Shown piece by piece: positions 34,835 to 47,931 of a stretch of 64,000 bases of DNA; the first letter of the stretch is position 1; each line of letters opens with the position of its first letter. A model generated the notes under the pieces. It saw nothing but the letters and a program-made list of their open reading frames with translations. It made no database searches and was not told the DNA's origin. The stretch is taken from contig NC_072781.1 in the NCBI RefSeq assembly GCF_022539595.1, positions 6,665,131-6,729,130 of the forward strand. Direction: 5' to 3'. This DNA is from Amphiprion ocellaris. Taxonomy: Eukaryota; Chordata; Actinopteri; Pomacentridae. The position numbers and the translations under genes are program-made.

Positions 34835-35110
34835 CAGAAGCAGGCAAGCAAGCAAGTTTATTTTTTATTTAAATAGCACCTTAACATGTACAGAGATCCT
34901 TAAATTAAATAAAATAAAACATTAAATTTGTGAATAACCGTACAGACAGCACAGATTTGTAGAATAATTGAAACTGATACTAAGAAGAAATCAGTAAAAT
35001 AAAAGAAAAGCGAACAGAAAAGTATATTAAAAATAGAAAGAATTAATTAAAATTAGGTGAATTCAAGTGCAGTTAAGTTTAATAAATGTACAGCCACTTT
35101 AGACCAGACT
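34835..35110 (-). mobile_element. Probable reversed retroposon tail
   Basis: CAAGCAAGCAAGTTTATTTT and AAATAGCACCTTAACATGTA look like the reverse complement of a fish retroposon end (tails of the GTGCTATATAAATAAA type). Possibly related sequence (CCAAATCATTCAGAGACTTT) continues to about 35.4 kb. Degenerate; family not verified. Confidence 0.4.
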
Positions 35111-36629
35111 TTATACTAACACTGATTACTAAAAAATGATGGGAAAATGAACAGTATTTAACGTTTGCTTATAAATGGCCAAGTTCCAAGAGGAGATATT
35201 TTCCAGCAGTAGCACAATGTCTAAACGCTATTTCACATTGTCTAATCTTTTCTCTGGAAATCACAAAAGGACCAGACCCTGCAAACCTTAAAGACTTGAT
35301 TTCAGCAAACATATCTCCAATATTTTTTGGTCCCAAATCATTCAGAGACTTTTAAACAAGTAGGCTCCTTTTATAAATTAAAAGGAGGGGCCAAGAATAG
35401 ATCCTTGTGGGACTCCATGCTGTTTAAATATAGAGGAAAATATCAAACAAAATGTTTAAATACTTTCACATTATATGCCACGTTCTTTGGACACGACAAA
35501 CTGAAAGAAAACGAAAATAATTACGCTTTTGTTGGAATGGTGACACTGAAAGACCTGTCCAACCTGTGTGCAAATGGACAAAGCTTGAATTCATTTTAAG
35601 GAGGTGTGACCATAAAAACATTTGTCCAGTGATTAAAGGAAGGCACAAAAGAGGCTTTAAGTTATTAACATTCCTGTTACTGAAACTTTTTAGAAGTCCT
35701 TCATTAACCAGACCAGCTGACCAAGAGCACATATTTTTATTTTTAGCTCTGGCCTGGAGGAGTTTTGGCAGTTGGAGGGAGTGTCCAGTATCTGCCACTT
35801 TGTCTAGTAAGACGCTCTGTTGGTGCAAAATTGATGATCAACCCATTTGGCTGTAATTATACAGATTTACAATCAAACTGTGGAAAGAACTCCAACTGGC
35901 TGCATTACACGCTCACAGACATGCAGTCTCTTGTAGCTAAAGGATAAGCACATAATTCTCAACGTGAATAGATGTTACATAATGACAAGAAGTTCCTTCA
36001 GCTTGTCCTAACCTGTCTGACCAGATACTACCCCGTGTACATATTCTTAAAGTGTGTGTGTGCATTAGCAAAAACACACATCCGACTGGCTGTAAAGGCT
36101 TGTAGGTGGACAACCATGGCACATCTGCTTATGAAAATAATCAGCCCCTTTCACCCCTTTTCATTAACCCTCCTTCCCTCCTCCTTTCTTCCGATGCGAT
36201 AAAACATTATCCCATTATATGATGTAGACCTCTCTCATGCCTGAATCCCCCTGTCGCCGCCAAAATATCCCCTAACACCTACACACAGTCGCTGAACACA
36301 TGGCCCAGACGCACACGCACATGTAGGGATGCTAAGAATCACACATCCCCTACCTCTCGGCCTCCCCCTCCTCCACAGTCATTCTTCTCTCCCCTTTCTT
36401 CTTTGGCAGCTGTGCGTCATTTTAAGTATTTTCTATGAAACCTGGTATTCATAACCGCTGGTCATGATTCCACCCCCGAGTCCCACTAACATCATAATGG
36501 TAACAGTTTAATCTGTATGGTCGTGACCCTGTCCTGTTGTTTAGATGTGACCTGAGTGGGAGAAAAGAGGCTCCCTGAGCACACGCAAATGAAGACTACA
36601 GCTGGGAGCCATTGTTTCCATGAGAAAGC

Positions 36630-36772
<143 letters not shown>

Positions 36773-38425
36773 AAAAGGACAGTGACTCATGCATGAGCAA
36801 CCAACCACCAGGAAACATTTCACAGAAGTGTTAGATCCCCTCACACACACTCCTGACACTTAACTGGAAAAAGACGACATGCAGCCTGTGGAGAGTTTCT
36901 CGACACCTTTGTGCAAAGAAGAACTCATTATTATGGAAGACTAATTAGCATCATCCCTGCCCGTGTCAAAAGTCCACGAGCGGCCTTATCTACACAGGCC
37001 TCGTTCGTGAAATCATATTTCATGTCAAAAAAAAGCGTGCCTGACATTTTCCAAACAATCCTCCTCAGGGCACGTGTAACCGTGTCACAACAGGGCAGCA
37101 GCCAGAGTGTAAAAAGGACATTTTGACCTGTGGTTAATCATTGCACATCATTGAGAATCAGCTCCTTTTCTTTGAGGAATAAATGCATAACCGACCAAAT
37201 GAAAACACGTCGATTACTGTGATTTCGTGCTTTCCCAAAGGGGATGCTTGAGTCAAGGCTATCCACACCTTGTGACATGACACTGACCTCCCGAGGCAAG
37301 TTATCAGTAGGGAAAACAATAAATATGATCATTAGGCCGCTGATTGCAACATAATGGCATACAGTGGAGGTGTGTGCATGCGGGGTTAAGAGCTTGATTA
37401 AAAGAGGGTGGGCTGAGAATGTCATAACCTTGCACACATAGGCTGGGTGGAGACTCCAGACATTGTGGAGACAGGGGTTATAAACTTTGCTTGGCGTCTT
37501 CACACAAAACACCATTGTAGTCGCACTTTTACGTTTCAGATGACTAATGTTTTACATAAGATTACCTTTGGTTTGTTTACATAGTAGAGCAAGAGGTGGT
37601 AAACTAACGGGATATTTATAGAAAGTGCAACAGAGACGGTGAAATCAGTTCGAAACTAGTTGGAGGATTTCTGATTTGCAAGTTTTTAAGTTTTCATTTC
37701 AGTGTTTGGGTGAACTGCCACTTGCTTACAGTTTCTCCTGTCTTCATAATGGGATAAAAGATGAGTTTTATGAAGGTCACAAGCTGAAATTTGGTGGTCT
37801 CACAATACAGTAAAGATTTACTTTATACTTCAAATGTTGCTTGAGTTTTGACTCTTCATAATGAATATATTTCCCTTGGAAGTTGGTAATGTTGTGCCGG
37901 AATTCCCTATTAAATAAATGTGCTGTGATCTGGAAATCTGTCAGAATCTAAGATTTTCAGTGCAAATTTGAGATACTTTACTTAAATATTTTCAATTTGT
38001 GCTACTTTACACTCCCACTCTGCTACATTTTTGTTTGACAGCTTTAATTACTTTGCAGATTCAGATTATTAACATGGCACAATATTACGGATTAAGCTAC
38101 ACTGCAATATTTAAAGTAGTTACAACTGGCCCTACGCTTACCAACATTACAGTAATGCTTACAGATGAATGCAGCCACTGTTAGAATTCAATAACAGGTA
38201 CAACAAGTTGATTAATGTAGTGGTGGGCATTTTATACACAAGGACACAAAAGAATACGACAATGTCAGAATAGGGATGAGATGCATGCAAATAACAAAGA
38301 TAAAGGAAGCAAGAATTAGGTAAAAGTTGAAAGTGGATTAAAAAATGATTAAAGAAATGATGACGTACACCTCCAACAGCAGGACAGATGCATCTTAAGG
38401 TTCTTTGTTGCTGATTCAAATCTAT

Positions 38426-40120
38426 CAGTGGTGGGCCGTCAGGGCCTGCAAGGCCTTCTCTGCTGGCCTAAAAAAAAAAAATATCTGAATCACAGACTGA
38501 TGTTAATTATATTTTGTCCATGAATACTTAAAATAAAAATATTTAAATAAATACTTAAATAATTCCGAATGGTCTATCCACTTCCTTTGATAACCTTTCC
38601 CCTGGTTGTGCTGCTTCCAGACATGTATTTTCATTTTAAAGCATTTAGCCAATCACATTTCAGCCATGAATTTGTTGCCAGGCAGGGTCAAAGTCAAAGA
38701 AATCTGCCTGGAGGCCTTCACAATCAGTTCTGCGGGCCCTCCAGCAAAAATTAGTGTCGATTAAACTGTTGTTTCAACCAATCAGATTTTGAGTTGGCGA
38801 CACCAAGGCCCTCTAACAGGCGTACGGGATGACGTCAGCGTATTCGCACCCTTTGATTGGATAGTCAGAGAGTTAGCCAGAGCTAGCAAACTGCATCTGT
38901 AACGAGCTGCGATATAGTTGTGTCGATTTAATAGCTGTTTTGTCAACCCACAATGGCTGAAGGAGGAGAAGAAATGGATTTGGTTGCAGATTTATTGTCA
39001 AAGCCATTTTCAAGACGGACTTTTCAAGAAAAGCTAGACATTGTTAAGAAAGGTCGAGCAATTCCGAAGCTAGCAGGCCTGTCACAACCAGGAAAACGCT
39101 TCACATATTTAACGGCATTTTTGAGTAATCAGACGTGCTCTTTTCAATACTACAGGACAAAAAACTGGATGCAAAGTTTTGTCTGGCTAGGGTAAAGGAG
39201 TTTTGCGACACAGTTGAGCGAAAGAGAAGCCGATACGAGGAACTCTACGAGGTCCCTGAACGCACCGCATACGCTCCGAGCCACGGAGGTCAAGCGCAGA
39301 TGCTCGCCCGCACTACCACCAACTCCACGGCAGGATTCTGGACAGTATTATTTGCCAGACACGTACCAGATTTCAAGACCACGAAAAACTGATGTCTTTC
39401 ACCCTTCTCGACCCCCAGAAGTTTCGGGAATACAAGAAAAATGTCCCGCATGCAGCCTTCTCCAGCTTAACAGAGCCACGGAACACTTTTACGATCTGTC
39501 AATGCTAAAAACGGAACTGACTAATGTATGCCATGGATGATTTTGCAGGAAAATCTCCCACTGATCTCCTTGACTTCCTCCTTTGTGTGTTTGGCAGTGA
39601 CCATCCTGGTGTGCACTGCTTCTGTCTAGCGGACATTTTCAGCCCAAAAGCAAATTAAAACTTATGCCAGAAATACAACAGGGCATGCTGGGCTTTCGGC
39701 ATTAGCATCGATGGCGATTGAAAAGGACTTCTTTATGGAACTGAAGCGCACAGATCATCTACGACAGAGGAATTGAACTCTTACTGAGGAGAGGATGGAT
39801 TTGTGTACAAATGATCAGAATTTGTGGTGAGTAAAATGTTGCTATTTTCCTACATAATATTGCGATTTTATGAGGTTTTGATGTTTTTTTAAATGTGTAT
39901 CGCAGCAGTGTAAGGAGACTTGTGCGCCCCGGGTTTGTTTCTTCAGTAAAGGCATTTATTGTGGCTACACGAGTCATCTATCTGCAATTCAGCTGTTCTT
40001 TATACTGAATTTCTGCAAAATAAGATAGTTTTTATAGCCATAAAATAGTTAATGTGGGGTGGATTGATTCACACGGAGCACTATTGAAGGCCTAGGTGTG
40101 AAATGCACGGCCCGCCACTG
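38426..40120 (+). mobile_element. Internally deleted hAT transposon, ZMYM1-like
   Basis: Left end CAGTGGTGGGCCGTC and right end, read inward, CAGTGGCGGGCCGTGCATTT are inverted repeats. The flanks AAATCTAT (38418-38425) and GAATCCAT (40121-40128) match at 6 of 8 positions, a decayed 8-bp hAT duplication. Inside are transposase fragments in different frames: an N terminus from ATG 38953 (MAEGGEEMDLVADLLSKPFS), a central part near 39150-39400, and a C-terminal hAT dimerisation piece (ASMAIEKDFFMELKRTD) near 39700-39760. At 1.7 kb it lacks the TTF/zinc-finger region and most of the catalytic core, with frameshifts. Inactive. Confidence 0.85.
38953..39195 (+). pseudogene. hAT transposase N-terminal fragment
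   Basis: Eighty codons beginning MAEGGEEMDLVADLLSKPFS, a start shared by fish ZMYM1-like hAT transposases. The match ends after GLSQPGKRF and the frame then closes, so the zinc-binding domain that should follow is deleted. Later fragments continue in other frames to about 39780. Confidence 0.75.
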
Positions 40121-41765
40121 GAATCCATCTATACATTTACTTATACACATCATATACAGTACAGGTACATAGATATATTTGATGCTAACACACTGAATTA
40201 TTAGAATACATACTTTAAATACAAAATTTAAAGTTAAACTCCAAATGCCATACTTCTAACAGTGAATATTTCTACTCTGTGATACTGGTATTTTTTACTT
40301 GAAGATCTCATTCTGTTGGGAACAGGTGACAAAAACTCACCTTAATGAAAGATTTACTTACATATTTATTGCTTGTTTTATTGTATAATAAAATAAAATG
40401 GCATAGAATCAAATGAACAATGCTCCAAAAAAAAAAACACTCATGACATCATTTCCACGTGCTACAGATCATAGTTAAATAAAAACTACTATAACAAGCT
40501 TGTTACTGCAAGTTTAGTCGTCATTGCTGCCATTTTTTCTTCATGTGTGACCCTCCATCTCCACTGATCAGGCCTCTCCTGTGTTTGTCCACCCTGGGGA
40601 GCTGTTGGTGGTTGCCTGAGCCCCGGAGACGAGCTGCAGCTCAGCACTCGGCTCTATTGATCTTCCTATTGTGTAACTCCTCCACAGGCTTCTCAGTTCT
40701 GGGTAAGTCATTATGATTTTTTCCCCTCAAGCCATGGGAGAGAGTCAGGCCTCCTTCACTCTCCATCACTTGCTCATCCTCTGACACACTCACACACACT
40801 CCACCACACACAGTCAGAGGCAGGAATAATATTTTCTTTGAAAGCTTCTTGAGCTCTGCAGATGGGAAAACATGCCACTATTTTTGCCAAACCGCTTCTT
40901 CCTGGAGGTAAAGTTTCCTCCAGTTTTCGGAGGTCAGCCAGACAGTCTGTTATGGAGCATGTCATCAATAAGGCGCAAAAATAATTCTATTATCTAGTCT
41001 CACTTTGGTGCCCAGACCAGTTATAATCCGTTTACCTTCAGTGGTGATCAATAGTGCTGATGGTCAAAGTGAGTGAGGAAGTTGTGCTTTGCTGCCCTCT
41101 ACTGGTCATGCCTTACATTACACCTCACTGTGGCTACAATATAAAACCATCAGTTACAACATTTTTAGTCTTATGGCTTTGACTACAATGATAATTTCCC
41201 CAACTGAGCATATATTCTTTGCATAAACAGTTATTAAAGGATCTAAAAAGTGATGCTAAACACTGTAGAGCTACTTTATGCAACTTCCCATATTGTGTTC
41301 TGACACACAGCACTGAATCATTTTAGGTTAATTTAGCTTAGAAATCTAACTTCTGCTGTCTTTAAAATGTGAATTTATTGCACATTGGTTGATTAATTAG
41401 TTTAAAGGGATTTTAAGAGTAGTGGAAGTGTAAAATTAGTTAAGTTATGTTGATCAAACTTGAGAAAATATGTTAATTACATTTAAGATAATAAGTTGAA
41501 TCAAGTAGTCACATAGACAATAGTTACTGATAGACTTGCTTTCATTTAACATTTTCTATGTTTGGTGAATTTTTTCTTCATTTAATAATGAAAACTTGGC
41601 AGCTGTTGAAGTCATTTTTGCAAAAGTCAGTATTAAGACAATATATGAGGCTTCTCCTGGTTACATTGAAATAAATTAGAGGTCTGCAGATGTGATACTA
41701 ACATTGTTTATGGCTTGAATGGTTTTGATCATTGTGAAAAGAAACACTACATCTTAATTTAACTT

Positions 41766-41817
41766 TTGACAGTGAGACGCTTCTGAAGAAGGCAAAAGTT
41801 TTTGCCGAAACTGTCAA
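41766..41817 (+). other. Nested hairpin resembling a hammerhead core
   Basis: TTGACAGT (41766-41773) pairs perfectly with ACTGTCAA (41810-41817). Between them are CTGAAGA (41783-41789), the hairpin GGCAAA-AGTT-TTTGCC (41791-41806) and GAAA (41807-41810). The order CUGANGA, stem, GAAA recalls hammerhead ribozymes and related retroelement motifs. An extra A at 41790, and a G where the cleavage-site H is expected, argue against activity. Confidence 0.35.
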
Positions 41818-44295
41818 GGTAATCAACATCTGTCTATTCATTTTTGTCTGAACAAAAGAACTCAAAAGTACTTAATTTAACTTGTATTAAAGACACCCAG
41901 CAAGTTTCCATCATATTTGCTTTTATAAACTGCAAAACACAAGAGTTTCGTCGGAATTTTCTCTCTGTAACAATGCATCCTTGGAAATCTGTTTAAATTC
42001 TGCCTTTGTTTGTGATAAACTTATTTTAATGAGTTAAGTGAACCCATCATTTTGAATAAAAAATTCTCAAATTATAAAAACACATAGTTTTAGGTTCTAT
42101 GGTGATAGTAAAATAAAAATGAGACATTTTATGTGCAACATTTTAAGCAAACTCGAAAAGATGAGTTGATTTGATGAAATTCCTTTACAATATTTTACAG
42201 TGTACTCTGCTGTTTCAGAAAGTTGCTTTATGTGATCATAAAGAAACGTGCCGCTGTGGTTTTACAAGCTCTTTTTTTTTGCCACTACGTGCTGTTTTGT
42301 GTAGTGTGTCTTTTGGTTTCTTCCTCTTGGCATTTTTTAGCAGACTCTACAAATGTCTTCGTGTCTAAGTGATGGTAGTTTTGCATTTAAATTCATCCCA
42401 GGACCGGTTTTTCAATCTGTCTCCTGTTCCTGCCTCTTCACTTTGTCTTGTCAGTCCAGGAAATGTTGCTGTGGGGAGTTTATGTCTCTGCAGCCTCCTT
42501 GTATGCATGATTTTCTGTCAGATTTTGTCACTTTCGCCGCAGGGTAAAAGCACTAAGTGGGGCCCACTAGAATATCTTTGAAAGTTTGAAGGCAAATAGC
42601 GAATTTGTGAAACAGTCTTTAGATTTTTCCTTTTCTTTTATTGTGAGCAAAACAGCCCCAATAAGTGTGCAGGTGGATTTGTAATAGGATCACAATCATG
42701 TGATCGTCAGCAGGCAGCTGACATAGTATTCGCTTGTTGTCATAGTTACAGTGACGCCATGCCGCTATCTCATTATGATAGAGAAATCTTTAACAAATCC
42801 ATAGATCCAGACTGTAAGCCGCACCCACAAATCCGTTGTTGAGTAATGTGAACAGACAGACAGACAAACCAACGGCAATCATCACATAACACCACTACGT
42901 TCCTTGGCGGAGTAATGATAACTGTAATTTGCAGGGTCATACAATTCATCCTTTAAATATTAATGCACATTGTTTTAACTCTCTGATAACACTTTAAATG
43001 TGTAAACATGTTGCTCAAATTGTATTTCCTGGGACATTTCCTCACCTGTAACTGAAATCACGCTGCTCCACAGCCTAGATTTTGTCCACTGGCACTTAAT
43101 GCTTTTTTTTTCTGTAAAAGACTAAAGTTGGTGAAATATGGTGAAATCTGCAGTCACCAATCAATAAATGTGGTGATGGATTTTAAACTGCAAAGATTAC
43201 ATCCTTGATGGCACAGCATGAAATGGTACAAAACACTTAAACGAGATTAGCCACTGTCAAAGCTCAACTTAATAGAAAAAAGCCATCATTAATGTTAGCG
43301 ACACTTGTGTAACTGTGCCGTGTTCCTTGGAGGAGTAATATGGAAAACTAACTACTGAATACTGGCATTAATTTTCAATTGAAGAGAAATAAAAGCACAT
43401 TTGTGTGATGTATGAGGTCTATCAGTTTAGCTTATGTAGCCTTTTTGTATATGTTGCCACCCATGTTAGCATTAGTAGAAGAATTTTTTCATTTCTCCAT
43501 GCAATCCAAATCTAACACATGAAAAACAAACTCTGCAAGGGCAGGTTTACCAAACGAGGAACATTTATTAGATACCATGTGTGCAAAATGGATTTACAGA
43601 GCTTTAGGTAGTGGTGGATGAGAGGCCAGACAGAACCCTGTGAGTGTGAGGTGGTGGAAAGCTGCTAAGGTTTACACATAACTGTCTTTTTTTAATCATT
43701 ATTTTACAACCACGTGTAGCCCACTTAAAGCCTTGACTGCTTTAAAAGACCAAAAAAAAAAACTCACAAAGAAGTAGAGATTGTACATTTCACAACAACA
43801 TCAATCCTTGGCAGGAAGAGTCGGAGCTGGGTAAGGTTTGACGGCGTGTCAAACGAGGTGAGGAACGGCCTGAAGATCAGCCAAATCACAACCAAGCGAC
43901 AAATAGTCTGGCTTTCTGAGTTAACTTACAGGTTTGGTTACTTTGTAGCGTTGGAGGGGAGATTACAGTGCAGTGAAAGTGTTGGAAAACATCTGCCAGG
44001 TCACTGAGTTCTCCAGGTTAGACAACAAACACAGACAGCAATGGAAACATCTGAAGCATTTCTGAGTTGTTGTGTGCAGCTTTTTAGTTTCAGTCGAGTA
44101 AAGAAAACAAAGTTCAAAGAGTAGCTTTGCCTTGGACTTGTGGATGCCTCAAATGTTCAATCCATCAAGAGACAGTATGAAAATTATCAAGGGTGAGAGG
44201 TCAAAAGAGGATGTTTTACTTCATCCCTCAGGCAGGGGAGTCTAACTGTTGTTCTGTCCTACCCCATATTTATATCTCGCATATCTAGCATTCCC

Positions 44296-44471
<176 letters not shown>

Positions 44472-44548
44472 CCAAAGAAAATATGCTTTGACAAGTAAAT
44501 TTCTGACCCACTTTCACACTCCAAGTCGCTATCTATGAGCAAGTTTAA

Positions 44549-44931
44549 CATTCATGTTGTCTTGCGGCTCAAATTGACTCGTTCTAAAGTTTGAAAATGT
44601 GAGAAAAAATATATTTTCACAGTGAGAACTTCAACATTTTTGGGAAATTTGTGAACATTTTTTTGGTGGAAAAAAAGAATTTTTTATTTTTTTTTGGAAG
44701 ATTTTTACTCATTTTTTTGAAAACGTTTACAAGAATTTTCTTGCCAAATTTGTGGGATTTTTTAAAATAAATTTTTTAAGGGAAACTTTTAAGGAATTAG
44801 TGGAATTTTCTTCCTGAAGGTTTTGCACATTTGCAGAAATTTTGGGAATTTTTTTTGCTGAATTTTTGGATTTGTTTTTTTAGACAAGGGAACAATATTT
44901 TTGGTGCCCGTAAATGAAGACAACAGGAGGG
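44549..44931. mobile_element. piggyBac-type MITE (TTAA-flanked)
   Basis: Flanked by TTAA at 44545-44548 and 44932-44935. The left end CATTCATGTTGTCTT and right end, read inward, CCCTCCTGTTGTCTT match at 12 of 15. A CCC start next to TTAA is typical of piggyBac-like elements. The 383-bp interior is T-rich with repeated AATTTTTGGGA-like blocks and no coding capacity. Related copies appear common in percomorph genomes, from recognition. Confidence 0.7.
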
Positions 44932-47679
44932 TTAACAAGTACTTGAATGCAGTATTTTCGCTCCAAATGTAACTTCGCTAAACTGAAAGCTAACGTGGAA
45001 AGATCTGACACAGCTAGGTAACTTCTCCAAATCATAGAAGCTCAGTGAAGACAGGCTCGAGCACCACGATGCGCATTTGACACCAAATCTGTGGTGTTTC
45101 ATTCGCGTAGTAATAAGCTTCTCCGACTCCTCGATGGGGCAACCGGGGGTGGCGAGTTTTTAATGAAGACACATTTACATAACAACCTGGTACAACTCAT
45201 CACCACGCACATTATTTGGTCCAGCATACACCAGTAATTTTACACATATTATTCCACCCAGCTTGAACATTTTTACATGCACATACACACATTGTCCTCC
45301 TCGTCGCCCCTCTGTGAAGCCAGATAACACTTCAGCCCAAAGTAATGAGATAATCCACATCCTGCAGCCGCCTTTACAAACCGGAATCACAGAAAAAATA
45401 CCAATTTTTAGTGACTGGTAATATTATTATTTCTGACATTGCATCTGGAAACACTTCTGCTGTTGTTAGTTGTACAACAAGTCTAATCCTACGATTGGTT
45501 TTACAGTGGTTTGATAGCACCTGGTAAGGTTATAGAAGTTCATTTGCTGTATGCATACTATTTCAGAGAGTGAATATATTGTATAGCTGCTAATTATGAA
45601 GCCCTGAGGTCAACCATTATTTGAGTTCTTCATTACATCTGAAGCTGATCATTGAGAGCATCTTTACGAATAACAACCGTCTAACGACAGACATCTGTGA
45701 AGCGCTGTACAGAGATGGCACGCTTGCACATCACACACATGGACATCGGCTTACACACGACTGCATTTCATTACCACAAAACAACCGACAGTGATTCTGG
45801 AATCCTTTTGGAATAACTCAACATTGTTAAAAGGGTTTCAGGATCATCGTTTGTCTGAAAGAGCTGGACGACAAACAAATACTTCTGTCTCTTGCTCGTC
45901 TGCATCTGCATCTGCATCTTATGTTGCACATCTGACATAAATAAATGACACTTTAGCTAATTGCAAATGGAGACAAAACATCCACACTGTCGTAGATACA
46001 CCCATCAAAGTGGCATTTTTCTTCTTTTGACTTTTAATATTTGTAATTTTAACTTGTTTTAAGGCCATAATAAGTAGAGGGATGTTAAGTTGACAATCTA
46101 AATAAGGTTCCTACACAGTAGTTTACCCATTTAACAAAAAAACAAAACAAATTAACATCCATCACTGGTATCTTTATTATCATTATAGGAACAGGTGAAG
46201 TTACCCAATATACAAAGAAGTCAACCCAGATGTTTTTGGTGTTAAAAAACTCACGTTGACTTCCAGCGGCACCATTCTAGGTGAAAATAAGAAACTTGAG
46301 TCACTACAGCAGTGGGACAAGAGCTCAGGGCTACATAAATCATTTTCAGCATCTAAATCTCTACTGTGGAAGTTTATTTCTCTATTATTGACAACATGCA
46401 GGACAGATTTGTGTTTCTAATCTATTCATTCACATCAACAACACTGAACCACTGGAAATAAATGAGAAGAAAAGGCACTGTTAGAAATATCTGAATGGCT
46501 GATCAATAGAAAGGGCTGAACACAGTAACTGGAAGAGATTTTTTTTTCTCCCTAAAATCACATCAGAGATCAACCTGAGAATTTAAAATGACACCATGTT
46601 TTTGATCTAGTCGGGCTACAATAGAACCCTCCTCTGAAGTAAAATAACAAAAGCATCATAGGGAACGATCGGCGGCTCTTTTCTTCCAATAGATGATGAA
46701 AAGGAGACCGAAACGCAGTCCCTCAGCTCTCTTTCTGCAACTGGGGTGATAACAATATTTCAATCTGGGCAGACAAATTTCAAAAAACTGCCCCCTTTCT
46801 TTGTTTGACTCTCACACCTAAATATAATTTGTTGCCAAGTAGCCGTGGCCTTGCAGAGTCCCCAGTGCATAATTTCTCCTCATTTGTGGTCTGAACTGAG
46901 CGATGTAACCGCTACAGGAAAAAAAAAACTCTGCGGATGTCACAAATCCTCGTTGAAGGTGTGACGTCAGCTGCATGACACACTGTCAAGTAAAATTCAC
47001 ACTGGGATACTCTTGACTGTTATATGTGCCTCACTAACTCGTGATGCAGCTCTGGATTTTTTATTTGTTTGCTGTATTCACTCTCCCATAACCTGCTTTC
47101 TCTTCGATTTCTGCTTCTTTTAGCAGCGATTGCATCCATGCCCCTTACTCAGGCGGCCTCGCAGGCATACACGCTTGCATTAAGGCTTTCTGAGGATAGT
47201 CTCAGTGGAGAAATTGGCTCCTCTGACTTTTAATATGATGGATTTCTGCAGTATGATGGTTAAATGTCAGGGTGAAATCATGGAAAGGAAGGGGAAGCTC
47301 TTGTTTTTTCTTTGATTCGGGGAAGCTAAATGTCAAATATGACTAACTGCACGGGAAGTATGTCGATCATCTAAATTTGGCCAGTTATTCATGGAATCGA
47401 GACAAATACAACATTAAAAAGTAATTATGTAGTGCATTATTTTTAAAGAGCAGCTTAAAAGCTTCATAGTTGGTGTGTTTTTTTTTCTGCTGGGACACCC
47501 AGTGTACTCTAGGGTGTGTCGGTACGCAGTGACATCACTGAGGGGTGAGTTCAAAACTTCAACCAGAGAGGGCAGTAAAACACAAGGTTTTACATGAGTT
47601 TATCCTCAAATAGTGTTGAGGAGAGTCAAGTTTCCATCCAAATTTGAACAGAAAATTGTCAAACAGAATCCCAAATTAA

Positions 47680-47931
47680 AGTGCATTTCCATCCACTGCT
47701 CTCATGTGCTCATTAGCACTTTGAGCACATCATTATCCAGCCGGGTCCCATTAAAACACTGCAGAAAAAAAGAGGCCAAGGAGGCAAGATAATGCAATTA
47801 AAAGAGCTCCAGATGAATGAGGACATTGTGGGAAAGTCTGACGCACTGAAATTAGTTTCATGCATTAATTTGTGCACATTCACTGGACGCAAATTGGAAA
47901 TGTGCAAAAAAGCGGTGGATGGAAATGCACT
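47680..47931. repeat. Inverted repeat, 21-bp arms
   Basis: AGTGCATTTCCATCCACTGC (arm 47680-47700) is the reverse complement of the arm at 47911-47931 at 20 of 21 positions, with a 210-bp spacer. Probably the remains of a short fold-back or MITE-like element; no target duplication is clear. Confidence 0.7.
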
